Part shown: positions 1 to 10,740 of the stretch, in pieces | Layout of the letters: every line of letters starts with the position of its first letter | Position numbering within the stretch: the first letter of the stretch is position 1 | Assembly (NCBI GenBank): GCA_947561395.2 | Contig: OX387187.1 | Coordinates: 4,842,976 to 4,906,975, forward strand | Source of the DNA: Buxus sempervirens | Taxonomy: Eukaryota > Streptophyta > Magnoliopsida > Buxales > Buxaceae | Length of the DNA: 64,000 nucleotides | Direction: 5' to 3' | Notes under the pieces: generated by a model | What the model was told of the DNA's origin: nothing | Database searches by the model: none | What the model saw: only the letters and a program-made list of their open reading frames with translations | Translations under genes and position numbers: made by a program

Positions 1-380
1 GCAATTGGGAGAGAAAACCTATGTCTACTGGTCTGTCTTAGTCGTCTATGGACAACTAGGAAAGAGAACCCAACGTAGTGATCTATTTTAGTTGCACAAA
101 GGCAACTGGGAGAGAGAACCCAATGTCTAGTGGTCTGTTTTAGTCGTCTGGTGGACGACTGGGAAAGAGAACCCAAGGTAGTGATCTATTTTAGTTGCAC
201 AAAGGCAATTGGGAGAGAGAACCCAATGTCTAGTGGTCTGTTTTAGTCGTCTGGTGGACGACTAGGAAAGAGAACCCAAGGGATTGATCTGTTTTAGCTG
301 CGTCAAGTCAGCAAGGAAAGAGAACCTAAAGAATTTGATCTATTTTAGTCGCTTGCGACAAGGAAAGAGAACCTCTTGGC
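1..380 (-). repeat. Hairpin-bearing tandem repeat array of element A
   Basis: Units of about 55-60 bp, some forming a doubled unit of about 118 bp. Each has constant flanks (GGAAAGAGAACC on one side and GATCTATTTTAG on the other, as written on the plus strand) around a short inverted repeat. The stems differ between units: AGTTGC/GCAACT, AGTCGTC/GACGACT, GTCGC/GCGAC, GCTG/CAGC. The same array, in the opposite orientation, lies at 11325-11760 in element B. It lies between ORF1 and the expected position of gag. Confidence 0.85.
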
Positions 381-1129
381 TCATGCCCTAATGAACCGGA
401 GCTTGCTTATAATGAATTGAACTCAAATATCACGGGATTGGACTTATGTCTCCGCAGGGGGTGAGCTAAAAACAACACCCGGGCTCACCCAGCTGGTCTC
501 CGATTTAAGAATCGGTCGCCAAGTGCCACAATTTTTGGACTTATGTCTCCATAGGGGGTAAGCTAGAAAGCAAATACCCGGGTTCACCCAGTTGGTCTCC
601 GATTTAAGAATCGGTCACCAGGCACCACCATTTTTGGACTTATGTCTCCATAGGGGAAGGGCTAAAAAATAGCCGCCTCCGGGCTCATTTGAAGGGTTGG
701 TCTTGATGGGGCCACCTTCAAACGCCACCAATTTGGATCGTTGGATCCAGGGCAAAAACCGAGTGATCTTGTAAATAATGCATTCGGGTGTGATCTGAGT
801 TCAATCCATGAGCGCTTTAAGAAACGCCTATAAGTATTAATATTAGGATAATTAAGGAGTAGGATTTGAAGGAAGGGATCTAATATGACCAGAAATCATG
901 ATTTTGTATAACTGGAAAGAGAGAGAGTCACTTAGGACCAAAAGGCAATATTAACTTTACAACAAGCATCTGCAAACTAATTTCTGTTTCTTCATTTCCA
1001 TTCAAAATTAAAATTAAAGCATTAAACTGAAATAAAAACATATGCATAAATTATATCACAAAAAAAAAACAAACATGGCTCAAAATACATCAAAGTTAGG
1101 TCCAAAAACGAAAGCATCCTAGCCAATGT
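381..1129 (-). repeat. Non-coding stretch with about 98-bp repeats carrying a CCGATT/AATCGG hairpin
   Basis: Three copies of a unit beginning GGACTTATGTCTCC start at about 440, 537 and 636. The first two contain a perfect hairpin, CCGATT-TAAG-AATCGG. The rest, up to the end of ORF1 near 1130, is AT-rich with no supported ORF. It lies between the ORF1 stop and the hairpin array of element A. Confidence 0.75.
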
Positions 1130-2560
1130 CTAACTAGGTGGGTCATCATAAGAGGAGGACACATCCTGCCTCCTAAGGGCGCGCAGAAGTTTATTCCGCA
1201 AACGCCTGTCCTCATCTGCGTGCTTGCGCACGCCACTCAATTGATGCTGGAGGGCCTCATTGGCCTGCCTACTCTCCCGCTCCGATTCAATGTAGGTTAA
1301 ATGGATACGGGAGTGTGCCTCCTGCAGTTCGGCCACCCTATCTCCATAGATATCAGGGGGCGGAACCGGAATGTCCTTGGGTATGCCAGTCTGGAGAGGT
1401 GGGACGCCGTCATGGCCAAAATCCCTAGCCATTTTTTGCTTATATTCTCGAATATTATGTTTCAAGAATATATCATGCTCGTGCTTGCGCACAGTCTTCC
1501 ACTCTATCAGTAACTGTTTCCTCAACTCCTTCGAAAGCGGGCCTGTCAGATTAGTCGCATCATCCTCAAGGGGGATTCCCTGCGGTTTCCCAAACTGTCT
1601 CAAAACTCTTATTGGATAGTACGGTACAGCATGTGTGAGGCCAATTAAGGCCAGGCATCTCCTATCTCTGAAGGCTAAAATGGGGGTATAAGTGAAATGG
1701 AAGGTTCCCCACCACCTGATATCAACATCCTCATCTAGGTGTAGAAAGTAGTTCAGCCACTCCTCTCTAGTAGGTAAGTCTGGATGTATTTCTCTTCGGG
1801 CCATGTATGTGACGTTGTCACGGACTAGCCCATATCTGTCACTAATGGGTTCTGCCACCATCAGATGGTCTTGCAGCCATATATGAAGAAGGGGAGCGCA
1901 CCCTTGAAACCTTCTGGTTCCATTCTTGGACAAGGTTAAGGCATGATAGAGTTGAGCAAGTATCAGTGGCATGATCCGGTATCCAACCGAGAGTTGATCC
2001 ACAATTTCCATGAGGGCCAAATTAATGGTGTCTCCCCCAGTTGGAAAAAAAATTTGTGACAGAACCACAAGGGTGAAGGTGTCCAACCAAACACGGGGTC
2101 TTTCCTGCTTTTTGTTCCTTATCTTTTCTGCGAGGAATTTCTTGGAGACCCTCGTGAATGATTTGTCACCTCCTAAAGTCTGGAATTCTTCCCTCGAGAG
2201 GCCAAAGAAAGTACAAGCTTCATTCTTGTAACTGTCTTTGAGGTTTGGCCTGGCGGGTTCTCCACGATCACGAAACCTGAGGAGTAATTCTAACTCCTCA
2301 ATTGTGGGTGTCAACTCTATAGTCCCAAATCGGAAAACTGAAAATTGAGGATCCCAGAATAACAAGGATGACTGAATCATGTTCCAATTGATTGGCACAT
2401 TCAATAGGGATAAGGTTTGCCTCATGTGGTATTGTGCCTCCCACTTAATTTGCTCATCCCCCTGGAGCTGCCGTGTCCAAGATCGGATCCAAGGAGTATC
2501 CCAGGCACACTTCTCTATCCTAGGGAACTTGGTTTTCTCAGAAGACGAAGACGATGCCAT
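1130..2560 (-). CDS. ORF1 of element A: DUF7745-type (plant-mobile-domain-like) protein
   Basis: An open frame of about 476 codons from the start at 2560 (protein begins MASSSSSEKTKFP). The frame is open 15 codons further upstream, but the MASSSS start matches the B homologue at 8975. The N-terminal part has conserved Trp/Arg-rich blocks (DTPWIRSWTRQL). The middle has the signature LALMEIVDQLS...LILAQLYHALT and CAPLLHIWLQDH. The last 70 residues are charged and probably coiled coil, ending in RRQDVSSSYDDPPS. Such proteins are known as extra ORFs of plant Ty3/gypsy elements; I recognise the family by its motifs, and its biochemical role is unknown. It looks whole, unlike its B counterpart. It lies downstream of the LTR and leader, where extra sense ORFs of Ogre-type elements lie. 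Confidence 0.75.
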   Translation of the reverse strand: MASSSSSEKTKFPRIEKCAWDTPWIRSWTRQLQGDEQIKWEAQYHMRQTLSLLNVPINWNMIQSSLLFWDPQFSVFRFGTIELTPTIEELELLLRFRDRGEPARPNLKDSYKNEACTFFGLSREEFQTLGGDKSFTRVSKKFLAEKIRNKKQERPRVWLDTFTLVVLSQIFFPTGGDTINLALMEIVDQLSVGYRIMPLILAQLYHALTLSKNGTRRFQGCAPLLHIWLQDHLMVAEPISDRYGLVRDNVTYMARREIHPDLPTREEWLNYFLHLDEDVDIRWWGTFHFTYTPILAFRDRRCLALIGLTHAVPYYPIRVLRQFGKPQGIPLEDDATNLTGPLSKELRKQLLIEWKTVRKHEHDIFLKHNIREYKQKMARDFGHDGVPPLQTGIPKDIPVPPPDIYGDRVAELQEAHSRIHLTYIESERESRQANEALQHQLSGVRKHADEDRRLRNKLLRALRRQDVSSSYDDPPS

Positions 2561-3985
2561 GTACTGTACTATCCAATTAGTGTTCCAAGTCATTTTGGAT
2601 TTCAACGTGAAAGTTCTCTATTAGTGTAATGAACAGTAAAATCAAAGCAAGTAAAAAAAAGAACGGGACATCACCATATTTCATGTCTCTAAACAAGAAA
2701 AGAAACCATGCACACAAAGTGTGTGATCCTAAGGGTTGGTGCCTGTCAAGGCATGACTCCTAGACATACTTGTGTAAGGAAGCACACCTAAGTCCTGACC
2801 AGCCTTATCCTTTCATCTGCTCTTTCATCCGCTAATGTTAAACTTACAACTTGCCAGCTAGGGCGAAAATTACATGATGTTCAAAAAGCTAAAAAAAAAT
2901 AATGCAATCTTAGGGTTGTTGAGAACTCTAAGAAAGGATACATTTGATTCAAAAAGGGTAGGTTAAAAAAAAAAAAGCCTAAATCTAGGGTTCAAATTTC
3001 TTTGTTCTGATCTGGCCTGCTTTCATCTGCTTAAAGACTGATCCGGACTCAAGATACTTCCCACGGACTCAATGGGTCGAGGCCCACGGCTCTCCGGACT
3101 CAATGCATGGATCTGGGGTGGTTCCCCTGATCAAAGTTTAGGTAAGCTCCCTAATTTAGGGCTGAGGTAGCCCAGAATCTAGGGTCTACTCAATTTGATA
3201 CAAAAAGAGGCAAGGGTTGTTGCCCCTGATGGACTCATGGGTTTTAGACTTCATTCATCATTCACATTCACATTCACATTCACATTCACATAGTAGGGTG
3301 TATCAGAGCATTAGGTGGGAAAAGGGTACCCAGCCCGAGACAAATGCCTACAAGGGTCTGAGCCAAGTATTAGACCCTCGCATACCACGGCAAGAAACCA
3401 GTGGCGCTATAGGAATCCAGATACCTGGGGGGATGTTTTACCTCGCTTTCCCTGGCAAGCCAAGGGCGCGTGAGGCTAATACCATCCCAAAATTTGTTTA
3501 TACGATAAAGAAGGGTGGCTGCTAGAGAGATCTAGGTTTAGGTAATCATTCAATCGGATCACCCACACGGGCTCCCTCGCGCGTGTCACCCCACACAATT
3601 TATATCAAAGCATGTAAAGAAACCACAGTATGCGTGAGTGCACATGTGTGCATGGGAAGGAATTTTCACTGTCTCATATAGTAAAGTGATGAATTGGTAC
3701 ACAAAACAATGTTCCGGGAGAGTTCCCAGGTAATTGGAGGGGTCACAGTGGTCCCACTTAAAAACCAATTTCCTTAGGCAATTATCTCGTCCTTTATGAC
3801 AGAACTCCCCAGAATATGTTATTGTGTATATTCAACACTTACTAAATAAGGAGGCAAATCTTCCTTGACCCATTTGTGCAAGTGTGTGCATATGTACAAA
3901 AAGAGTGTGCGTGTATGTGCAAGTGTGTGCACATGTGCAAAGAATAAACCCATTATAATCCAACTAATCAAACCGGGTTAGGTCG
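2561..3985 (-). other. Leader (5' untranslated) region of element A
   Basis: No supported gene. Sequence is shared with the leaders of B (7462-8974) and C (16673-18971), including the stretch around 3380-3500 that resembles 8000-8110 and 17215-17330. It contains a CATTCA microsatellite (about 3256-3291). GT-rich simple sequence lies near 3630-3660 and 3880-3940. It joins the primer site to ORF1. Confidence 0.7.
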
Positions 3986-4004
3986 GTCCCCAGCAGAGTC
4001 GCCA
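3986..4004 (-). other. Primer binding site of element A (tRNA-Arg type)
   Basis: On the minus strand the sequence is TGGCGACTCTGCTGGGGAC, three bases inside the LTR end. It complements the 3' end of plant tRNA-Arg(ACG) (from memory, ...ATCCCCAGCGGAGTCGCCA) with few mismatches. Ogre/Tat elements are known to prime from tRNA-Arg. Confidence 0.85.
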
Positions 4005-4054
4005 AGCTGTGCGCACCTCGGGCGCGCGGAAAAAGCGCGTTACAATCTGTTATA

Positions 4055-4063
4055 GAGTCGCCA
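4055..4063 (-). other. Primer-site-like motif inside LTR A
   Basis: TGGCGACTC on the minus strand, 59 bp before the true primer-site copy. The same echo is seen in LTRs B, C and E, and a near match in D. Confidence 0.7.
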
Positions 4064-5264
4064 CTACCTGAAATGGTGCAGGTAGACACCTTGTTGATTT
4101 TTGGTCTGCACCAGTGATTCCGGTTAAGTGACCCGATTACAACCTAGGGAAGTCCTTGAACACCCTGGGTTGTCCCATCGAAATGGATTCCCTTAAATTA
4201 GTTGGATATTTAATGAGCTCTCTTATTTATTATTTTTATTTTTTTCTTTTCTAATTTTTTTTTCATTTTAAGCGTACAACAAATATTAATCTATATGTAC
4301 ATGGCCTCCACAAAATTACATTGAAAGTAAAACCATATGAACAAAACAAAACCATGCTAAAACAATTTTCAACCACAACAAAGAATCATCGCTTCAATGC
4401 TTGTTTCATTTGCTTTTTCCCTTTCTTATTATTTATTATTTTTTGTTTTGTTTTGTTTTCTATTGTTTTTATCATGCAAGATTAACTAATTACGAATTTA
4501 CAAAGTAAGAAAATGAGACCACCTGAACTACTTTTAACCATGGCCTAATTACTAATTTACAAAGGAAACAAACAAAATGAAACAACCTGAATTACTGCGC
4601 TATCCACATTCAAAGATTCATATCTCCCTCAATTCTTAACCAAATTGTGCAAAATTTGATTCCTTAGAATCATGACTTTAAACACTAAAATAACCTATAG
4701 CAGTTTTCAAAAATTCATTTTCATTTAAGAGATATGAAACTCCAAAAGTTACTGTTATACATTTCCAATTGAAAATCTGAACCAAAGAAAATTAAAAATA
4801 AAATACCTACTCATAGTGTAAGGTCTCGAGCGTATTTTTAGATTAAACTAAAATAAAAATACCACAAATCTCATGAAGGACTCCAGAATTGAATCAAACT
4901 AGAACAAGGTGAAAAAAATTAGTTTATCTGGAAAACAGGTGCAAACCTAATGCAGAAAAAAAATTCAGAACTTTACATCTTTGTCTTTTTTTTTTTTTTA
5001 CATGATAAAATTACCCAAAGCCATCAAACATATATACATGTCTCTCATCAATCATGTAATCTTATCTCAAAAATTGTAATGAAAGAGAGGTCTCATACAA
5101 TGTATTAAACAAATGACTCACCTGTTATGGATTGACACTTCAAATCAAGTCTTGGAGCCTTGGTGTGTCGTGAACAGCAGTTTTCCTTTCTCCCTCCTTG
5201 CTAGTAGACGTCCCTCTTCTTTTCTCCACTTCTTCCTACTTTTTCTTTTGCTCTCAACTTCAAG

Positions 5265-5275
5265 CCCTTTTATAG
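5265..5275 (-). promoter_or_regulatory. Probable TATA box of LTR A
   Basis: Minus strand reads CTATAAAAGGG, a near-ideal plant TATA box. It lies about 770 bases into the LTR, followed by a pyrimidine/purine-rich stretch. The position suits a U3 promoter. Confidence 0.6.
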
Positions 5276-5752
5276 AGGATTCTCACCCATTCAACTTCTT
5301 AACTTCTCCTTTTAAACACCTAAGCTCCTAACTCCTTTCTTAAACACCTAAACTCCTAACTCCTCTCTTAAACACCTAAACTCCTAACTCCTCCTCTTCC
5401 TCTCTTAAACCTCTCATTTTCTTAACTTCTCCTCTTAAACACTTAAACTCCTAACTCCTAACTCCTAACTCCTATTCCTCTCTTAAACCCTTCATTCATT
5501 TAGGTTTGGTCAAAGTCTATATTGTCCCCCATTTTTATTAGGCTTATATTTTTTAGGTTTAGTTTCAATATCTCAAGAGAATATGAGTTGGACCAATTCG
5601 TCCAACTCATTTCTCTTTGTTTATTTTTATTATTATTATTTTTTTAATCTTAATCTTTTATTAACTTTGTTATTTATTTGCATAAGAAACCCCATTAGGA
5701 AACTTAATTATTTACTAAAACAACCCCACAAAATTTTAATTTGTCATTGGTT

Positions 5753-5790
5753 ACATGGCAGCCACCATGGTGTACACGTGGCTGCCATGT
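5753..5790. repeat. 13-bp perfect inverted repeat in LTR A
   Basis: The arms ACATGGCAGCCAC (5753-5765) and GTGGCTGCCATGT (5778-5790) are perfect complements around a 12-base loop. They lie about 480 bp upstream of the TATA box. Confidence 0.9.
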
Positions 5791-6332
5791 GGCATCCAAT
5801 TTCGGTTTTGTAAAAATCCCCAAACTACCCTTTATTTATTTTATTCATAACTTAGCCGTCTGACATCCGATTTGAGCACGGTTCGGTGCATCAGAATCGG
5901 TTAAGAATTCTCTTTGTTATGGGCTTGTTATTTCAAAAAGATGGGTCCACTATAAAAACCTCGATTTACGTGCCCACATATATGCCAGTTTAAGATATGC
6001 TTCTTGGGCAATTTTATAGTGCAAAAATGGGGTGCTGACAGCTGGCTTTGATTGTTGGTGGATTTATGACATGAAATCATGGAAGTTGGGGTGTCAGGAC
6101 CCCCACCTTGTTGCTGCAATTGCTGAAAAGAAGGGAGGAGAGCAGCACCTCCAGGCACCATTTCCTACACCCTTGTCTTTGCTGAAAAACCCCAAAAGGG
6201 ATTAAAGTGGATGCCTTCCCAAACTTGAACCAATGTGGGCTCTCCCAGAGGCCCACATGACTTGTAGAAGCCCCTAGGAAACCCACAAGAGCATCCCAAT
6301 GGTCAAACCCTTGAAACAGGCAAATTAAGGGT

Positions 6333-6395
6333 GATCCGACAACTCAGGTCAGATCACTTTGGACTTTTGTGTAGCCGACCTTTATGGTCGGCTAC
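6333..6395. repeat. Palindrome pair in LTR B
   Basis: The first, GATCCGAC-AACTCAG-GTCAGATC, is nearly perfect. The second, GTAGCCGACC-TTTAT-GGTCGGCTAC, is perfect with 10-bp arms and a 5-nt loop. Both recur at the same relative place in both C LTRs and in the 3' LTR of B. Confidence 0.9.
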
Positions 6396-7394
6396 ATGGC
6401 AGAAATGTCATTTTTGCATATTCTTTGATCCTTGTTGAATTTGAATGATGTTTACACTAAACCAAGTGAATCAATAGGGTTTCTGGGTGTCCCGGAAACC
6501 CAATATGGGACTTAGACCGCCGGTCCAATTCGGAACATTTGTGGGCCTTCCAACAGGGCCCACCAGGCCCAACAGACTCTAAAGCATGCACAATAAACAA
6601 GCTAAGCAAAAAATCAATTGATTGAACCGGGCAGGGCAAACCCAATGCGGCCCACCCAAACCTTGTTGTGTGGAATGAGTATTTGAATTGTATGGTTTGG
6701 CCGAGACCAAGGTCAAGGGCCTATCGGGCCCGCCAAAGCCCGCTAATCAACCAAGTGAGGGTTCAAAGCCCTAAACTCCAAGAACATGGGCTTTCAAGCC
6801 TAAATTTGGACTATGGGCCCCAAGCCCAATGTCCAAATCACTTTGGCAAATTAAACCAAGATGATCTAAAAATATCTTTGGCAACTGCCATGGGGGCCCA
6901 CCCAACGGCCCGCAAACCGATGCCGACCCATTGTTGCATGGAAGATACCTAACTCTTCAAATTGAACCTCGAGATAAAATCCATTTCATTAAACTTGAAC
7001 CCAAAGGGCCTCATAGGCTTAGACAGAGGCCCACAGGGGACATGTGGGCTTAACCAAGCCCACCAAGGACATCGTGGGCCTTCCAACAGGGCCCACCCAG
7101 TCAGACTCAGATCACTTAAATTAAATAAGATAAAATCATTTAAAGGGACCCACACCACTCAAGTGGTCCCGCCAGACTTAACCAAATGGCATGCCGGATT
7201 AGGAATCGGGTGAGACCAAAACAAGCTGACTCAAACCAGGGAACCCATGGGACCCGTCATCCGACTGGGTGGTTTGAGGTGTCTACGGACTTCCTCAGAC
7301 CGCAACCGAGACCTTTCTTAGAATCTCAAGCCGCAGACCAGCCTTAATAGACCAAATTAGGCACCCAGGAGTCCGCTTGCACCCCATCAGGTGG

Positions 7395-7403
7395 TGGCGA
7401 CTC
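7395..7403 (+). other. Primer-site-like motif inside LTR B
   Basis: TGGCGACTC, 48 bp before the true primer site at 7443. The equivalent in C is at 16605. Confidence 0.75.
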
Positions 7404-7442
7404 TGGATTTTCCCATCCCGTGTTTCCGACGAGCGCACAGCC

Positions 7443-7461
7443 TGGCGACTCTACTGGGGAC
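7443..7461 (+). other. Primer binding site of element B (tRNA-Arg type)
   Basis: TGGCGACTCTACTGGGGAC, directly after the LTR end plus three bases. It complements the acceptor end of plant tRNA-Arg(ACG) apart from a few bases. Confidence 0.85.
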
Positions 7462-8974
7462 TTCACAACCCAGTAGGACCCTGGTTAGATTGAGTCAGCA
7501 TAAGAGGGATTTTGTTGATATTTAGGACTCTCGCTATCTTTTTTAGTAAGACGCAAAATACACATAATTACGTGTTCTGGGGAGTCCTGTCAAAAGGACG
7601 AGATAATTGCCTAAGGCAATTGGAATTTTAGCGGTCCCCTGTGACCCTCCACTTACCTGGGGATTCTCCTGGACCTCGTATTACGTGCCAATTCTGCACC
7701 TTACTATACGAGACAGTAAAAATTCCTTTGTCAACAAAATCCAAACAAAACTCACGCGATTAGACAGCACGCAGCCCAACTGCACACACGGGCACGCCAC
7801 CACACCGTGGATGGATTTAATTTCCTGCTTTTCTGTGATGAATTGCGTGGGGTGACACGCACGAGGAAGGCTGCATGGATGATCCGACCCCGAATGAATG
7901 AGTGCACGGATATTGCATCTTCTTTACCGAGACTTAGACATCTCTAGCAGCCTACCCTTCTGATTCCTATGAACTGATCTTTGGGATGGTATTAGCACCT
8001 ACGCTCCCGTGGCTTGCCGGGGAAAGCAGGGTAAACCCATCCCCCCAATTTTCTGGAGTCCATTAGCACCACAGGTTTCTTGCCGTGGCACACGAGGATC
8101 CAGTACTGGTCCAGACCCTTGTAGGCATATGTCTCGACTGGGTATCCTTCCCCACCTAACGTTTCTGAATAAAATATGCATTGTGCATGAGAGGGTAACT
8201 GTGTTGAGAATGATGAAAATACAAGAGGAGTAAAATCGGAATAAAATCTAGAGTCCATTAGGGGCAGCAACCCCCGCTTTTTGCATCAAAATTGAGTAAA
8301 CCCTAGATTCTGGGCTACCTCAGCTCTAATTTAAGAAGCTAACCTAACTTTGATCAGGGGAACCACCCCAGATCAATGCATTGAGTCATGTAAGCTATGG
8401 GTCTTGACCCATTAGAGTCCACTGGGAGCACTTTAAGTCGAGATTGGTCTTTTAGAGCAAACGAAAGCCGGCCAGATCAGACAAACAGATGAAAGCATTC
8501 CAGATCAGAATAAGGGCACTAAACCTTAGATCTAGGGATTTTTAGCCTACCTGCTTTAGAAGCAACTTGTATCCTTCCTTTTGGCTCCCAACAGCCTTAA
8601 GGATGAATTCTTTGCAGTTCTTGTAAATATTGTAAACCTTTGCCCTCGATGGCAAGTTGTAATTTTTGCTGTGGTCCGACACCGAAAGCAAATGAAAGAA
8701 CAGATGAAAGACAAAAGACTGATTAGGACTTGTATGTGCTCCTCTACACAAGTATGTCTAGGAGTTGCGCCTTCTTTGGCGCCAACCCTTAGGACCACAC
8801 ACCATGTGTGCCTGAGTTAAATTCCGCACTTTTTAGTTTTTTGCTCTATCCTGTGAAGCATGATAGAATTGCTAGTGGTTCATCCTGTTGCTTGAAATTA
8901 TGCATATTGTAGAACTGACGTAGAGTCTGGTGTGGAACCCTGAATTGATTTGGAATTTTGATCGGATAGTTGGC
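7462..8974 (+). other. Leader region of element B
   Basis: No supported gene. It is colinear with the leader of C (16673 on) over about 1.3 kb and, inverted, with the leader of A. Short frames here are not shared between copies and I take them as chance. Confidence 0.7.
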
Positions 8975-10408
8975 ATGGCATCCTCATCCTCATTTGAGAG
9001 AACCCGTTTCCCTAGGATAGAGAAGTGCACCTGGGATACCCCCTGGATTCGCTCTTGGACAAGACAGCTTCAAGGGAGTGAACAAATTGAATGGGAGCAC
9101 AAATACCATATGGGACAAACTTTGTCCCTATTAAACATGCCAATCAACTAGGATATGATCCAAGCAGCATTGCTTTTCTGGGATCCCCAGCTATCAGTGT
9201 TTTGATTCGAGATCAATGAGTTGACTCCCAAAATTGAGGAACTCGACCTGTTCCCCCGATTTCACGACTTAGGAGAACCCGCTAGGCCAAGTATCAAAGA
9301 ACGCTACAAGAATGAAGCTTGCGCTTTCTTTGGCCTCTCAAGGGGAGAATTCCAGACTTTAGGAGGTGACAAAGCATTCACTAGGGTCTCCAAAACATTC
9401 CTAGCTGAGAAAATAAGAAACGAAAAGCAGGAAAGACCCTGGGCTTGGTTTGACACCTTCACCCTTGTGGTTCTGTCACAAATTTTCTTTCCAACTGGGG
9501 GAGACACCATTAATTTGGCCCTCATGGAAATTGTGGATCAACTTAGGGCAGAATACTGAATCATGCCACTGATCCTAGCTCAATTGTTTCGTTCCCTCAC
9601 TTTGTCCAAAAATGGAACCCGGAGGTTTCAAGGGTGCGCTCCCCTTCTCCACATTTGGCTGCAAGACCATCTGATGGTGTCAACACCTGTGAGTGCACAT
9701 TATAGGGTAGCCAGTGATAACATGATATGGCTGGCCCGAAAAGAGATCAAACCAGACCTACCTGCTCGTGAGGATTGGTTCAACCACTTTCTCCATCTGA
9801 AGGGAGAAACAGACATTCGATGGTGAAGTACATACAACATCCCCTACACCCCCATTATAGCTTTCAAGAAAAGAGAGGGCCTTGCCCTGATAGGCCTTAC
9901 CCATGCTGTGCCATACTATCCGATTCAGCAACTGAGACAGTTTGGGAAACCGCAGGGAATCCCGGTTAAGGACGACATGGGCAATTTGATTGGTCCACTC
10001 ACTAAGGGACTAAGGACGCAACTGCAAATGGAGTGGAAGATAGTGTGCGTATATTGGGAAGACGTCTTCGTCGAATCACACTTTCGAGATTATGAGCAGT
10101 GGATAGCTCGGGAGTTCGGCCGTGACGGCCCCCCACCTCTTCAACCTATCGCTTCAAGCGACATTCCAGTTCCGCCCCCTAACACATATAGGGACAGGGT
10201 GGCCAAACTGCAGGAGACCCACTCCCGTATCCATTCAACTTATGTGGATTCGGAACGAGAGAGTAGACAGGCCAATACGGCCTTGCAACATGAAATGGAA
10301 TTAGTGCACAAGCGCACCGAGGAGGGTCAACGTCTACAGAACAAGCTTCTGCGAGCCTTGAGGAGGCAAGACGTGTCCTCCTACTATGATGATGACCAAC
10401 CTAGCTAG
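8975..10408 (+). pseudogene. ORF1 of element B: DUF7745-type protein, broken copy
   Basis: Homologue of the element A ORF1, recognisable from MASSSSFERTRFPRIEKC to RRQDVSSYYDDDQPS. The blocks GGDTINLALMEIVDQL, LTLSKNGTRRFQGCAPLL and the charged C-terminal helix are conserved. It is broken in several places (about three to four). Together with A it shows that ORF1 belongs to the family rather than to a chance gene capture by one copy. It lies between leader and repeat arrays, upstream of gag. Function unknown. Confidence 0.75.
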
Positions 10409-10740
10409 ACTTTGGCCTTGTTGTATCTTGTTGTGAATAATGTTGTACTTTGTGCCACGGCGGCACTTTTTGATTAAAGCATGAATTTATTTTCACTTTG
10501 CTATGTATTGTTCGAACTTAACAGGACAAAAATTTGAAATAAAAGAATTAACTCCCTTCAATAGGGCCACTCGGTCTCCGACAGACCACCTCTCTTCATT
10601 AATTGCAATATTTCTAGTCGCTACGACCACTCATTTCCTTTGATTGCATCTTTCTCATTGAGATCACGAAACCCAGCAAGTGTTAAAGCACCCAAGACTT
10701 TGAGCTCAGATCACGCCCATCTGTATCTTTCCAAGATCAT
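10409..10740 (+). other. Non-coding spacer after ORF1 of B
   Basis: An AT-rich stretch without a supported ORF between the ORF1 stop and the first repeat array. Confidence 0.5.

Larger units (their letters stand above)
1..6040 (-). mobile_element. Element A: Tat/Ogre-type Ty3/gypsy retrotransposon, left part outside window
   Basis: Read on the minus strand from 6040: a complete LTR, a tRNA-Arg-type primer site, a leader, a DUF7745-type ORF1, then hairpin-bearing tandem repeats running off the left edge. The gag-pol part should lie left of the window and cannot be seen. The order LTR, primer site, extra ORF, repeats, gag is the same as in element B. The element lies inside B's 5' LTR: the bases from 6041 on continue an LTR that is also found, without this interruption, near 52366. 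The visible part looks whole, which suggests it is younger than B. Confidence 0.85.
4008..6040 (-). repeat. 5' LTR of element A
   Basis: The 2033-bp LTR has TG...CA ends: on the minus strand it starts TGTCAGCACCCCATTTTTGC at 6040 and ends GCGCACA at 4008. The primer site follows three bases on. The start resembles that of the LTRs of C (TGTAAGCACCTCATTTTTGC) and D (TGTAGACACCTGATTTTTGC). It contains a likely TATA box near 5270, CT-rich direct repeats (CTCCTAACTCC) at 5320-5470, and a long palindrome at 5753-5790. The other LTR is outside the window, so age cannot be estimated. Confidence 0.85.
6041..7439 (+). repeat. 5' LTR of element B, 3' portion
   Basis: Colinear with 52366-53748 (the 3' LTR). 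It ends ...TTTCCGACGAGCGCACA and is followed three bases later by the primer site. The left part of this LTR lies beyond the A insertion, outside the window. It contains two palindromes (6333-6395) and a primer-site echo at 7395-7403. Small ORFs here are chance frames in GGGCCC-rich sequence. Confidence 0.85.

Noticed and set aside
1-400. Regular repeats with spacers, CRISPR-like at first sight
   Set aside because: Repeat and spacer lengths vary, stems vary, no cas genes, plant retroelement context.
6457-7213. Several 60-95 residue frames in LTR B (and copies near 52766-53467)
   Set aside because: Chance frames in GGGCCC-rich LTR sequence; the reading starts and ends are not kept between LTR copies.
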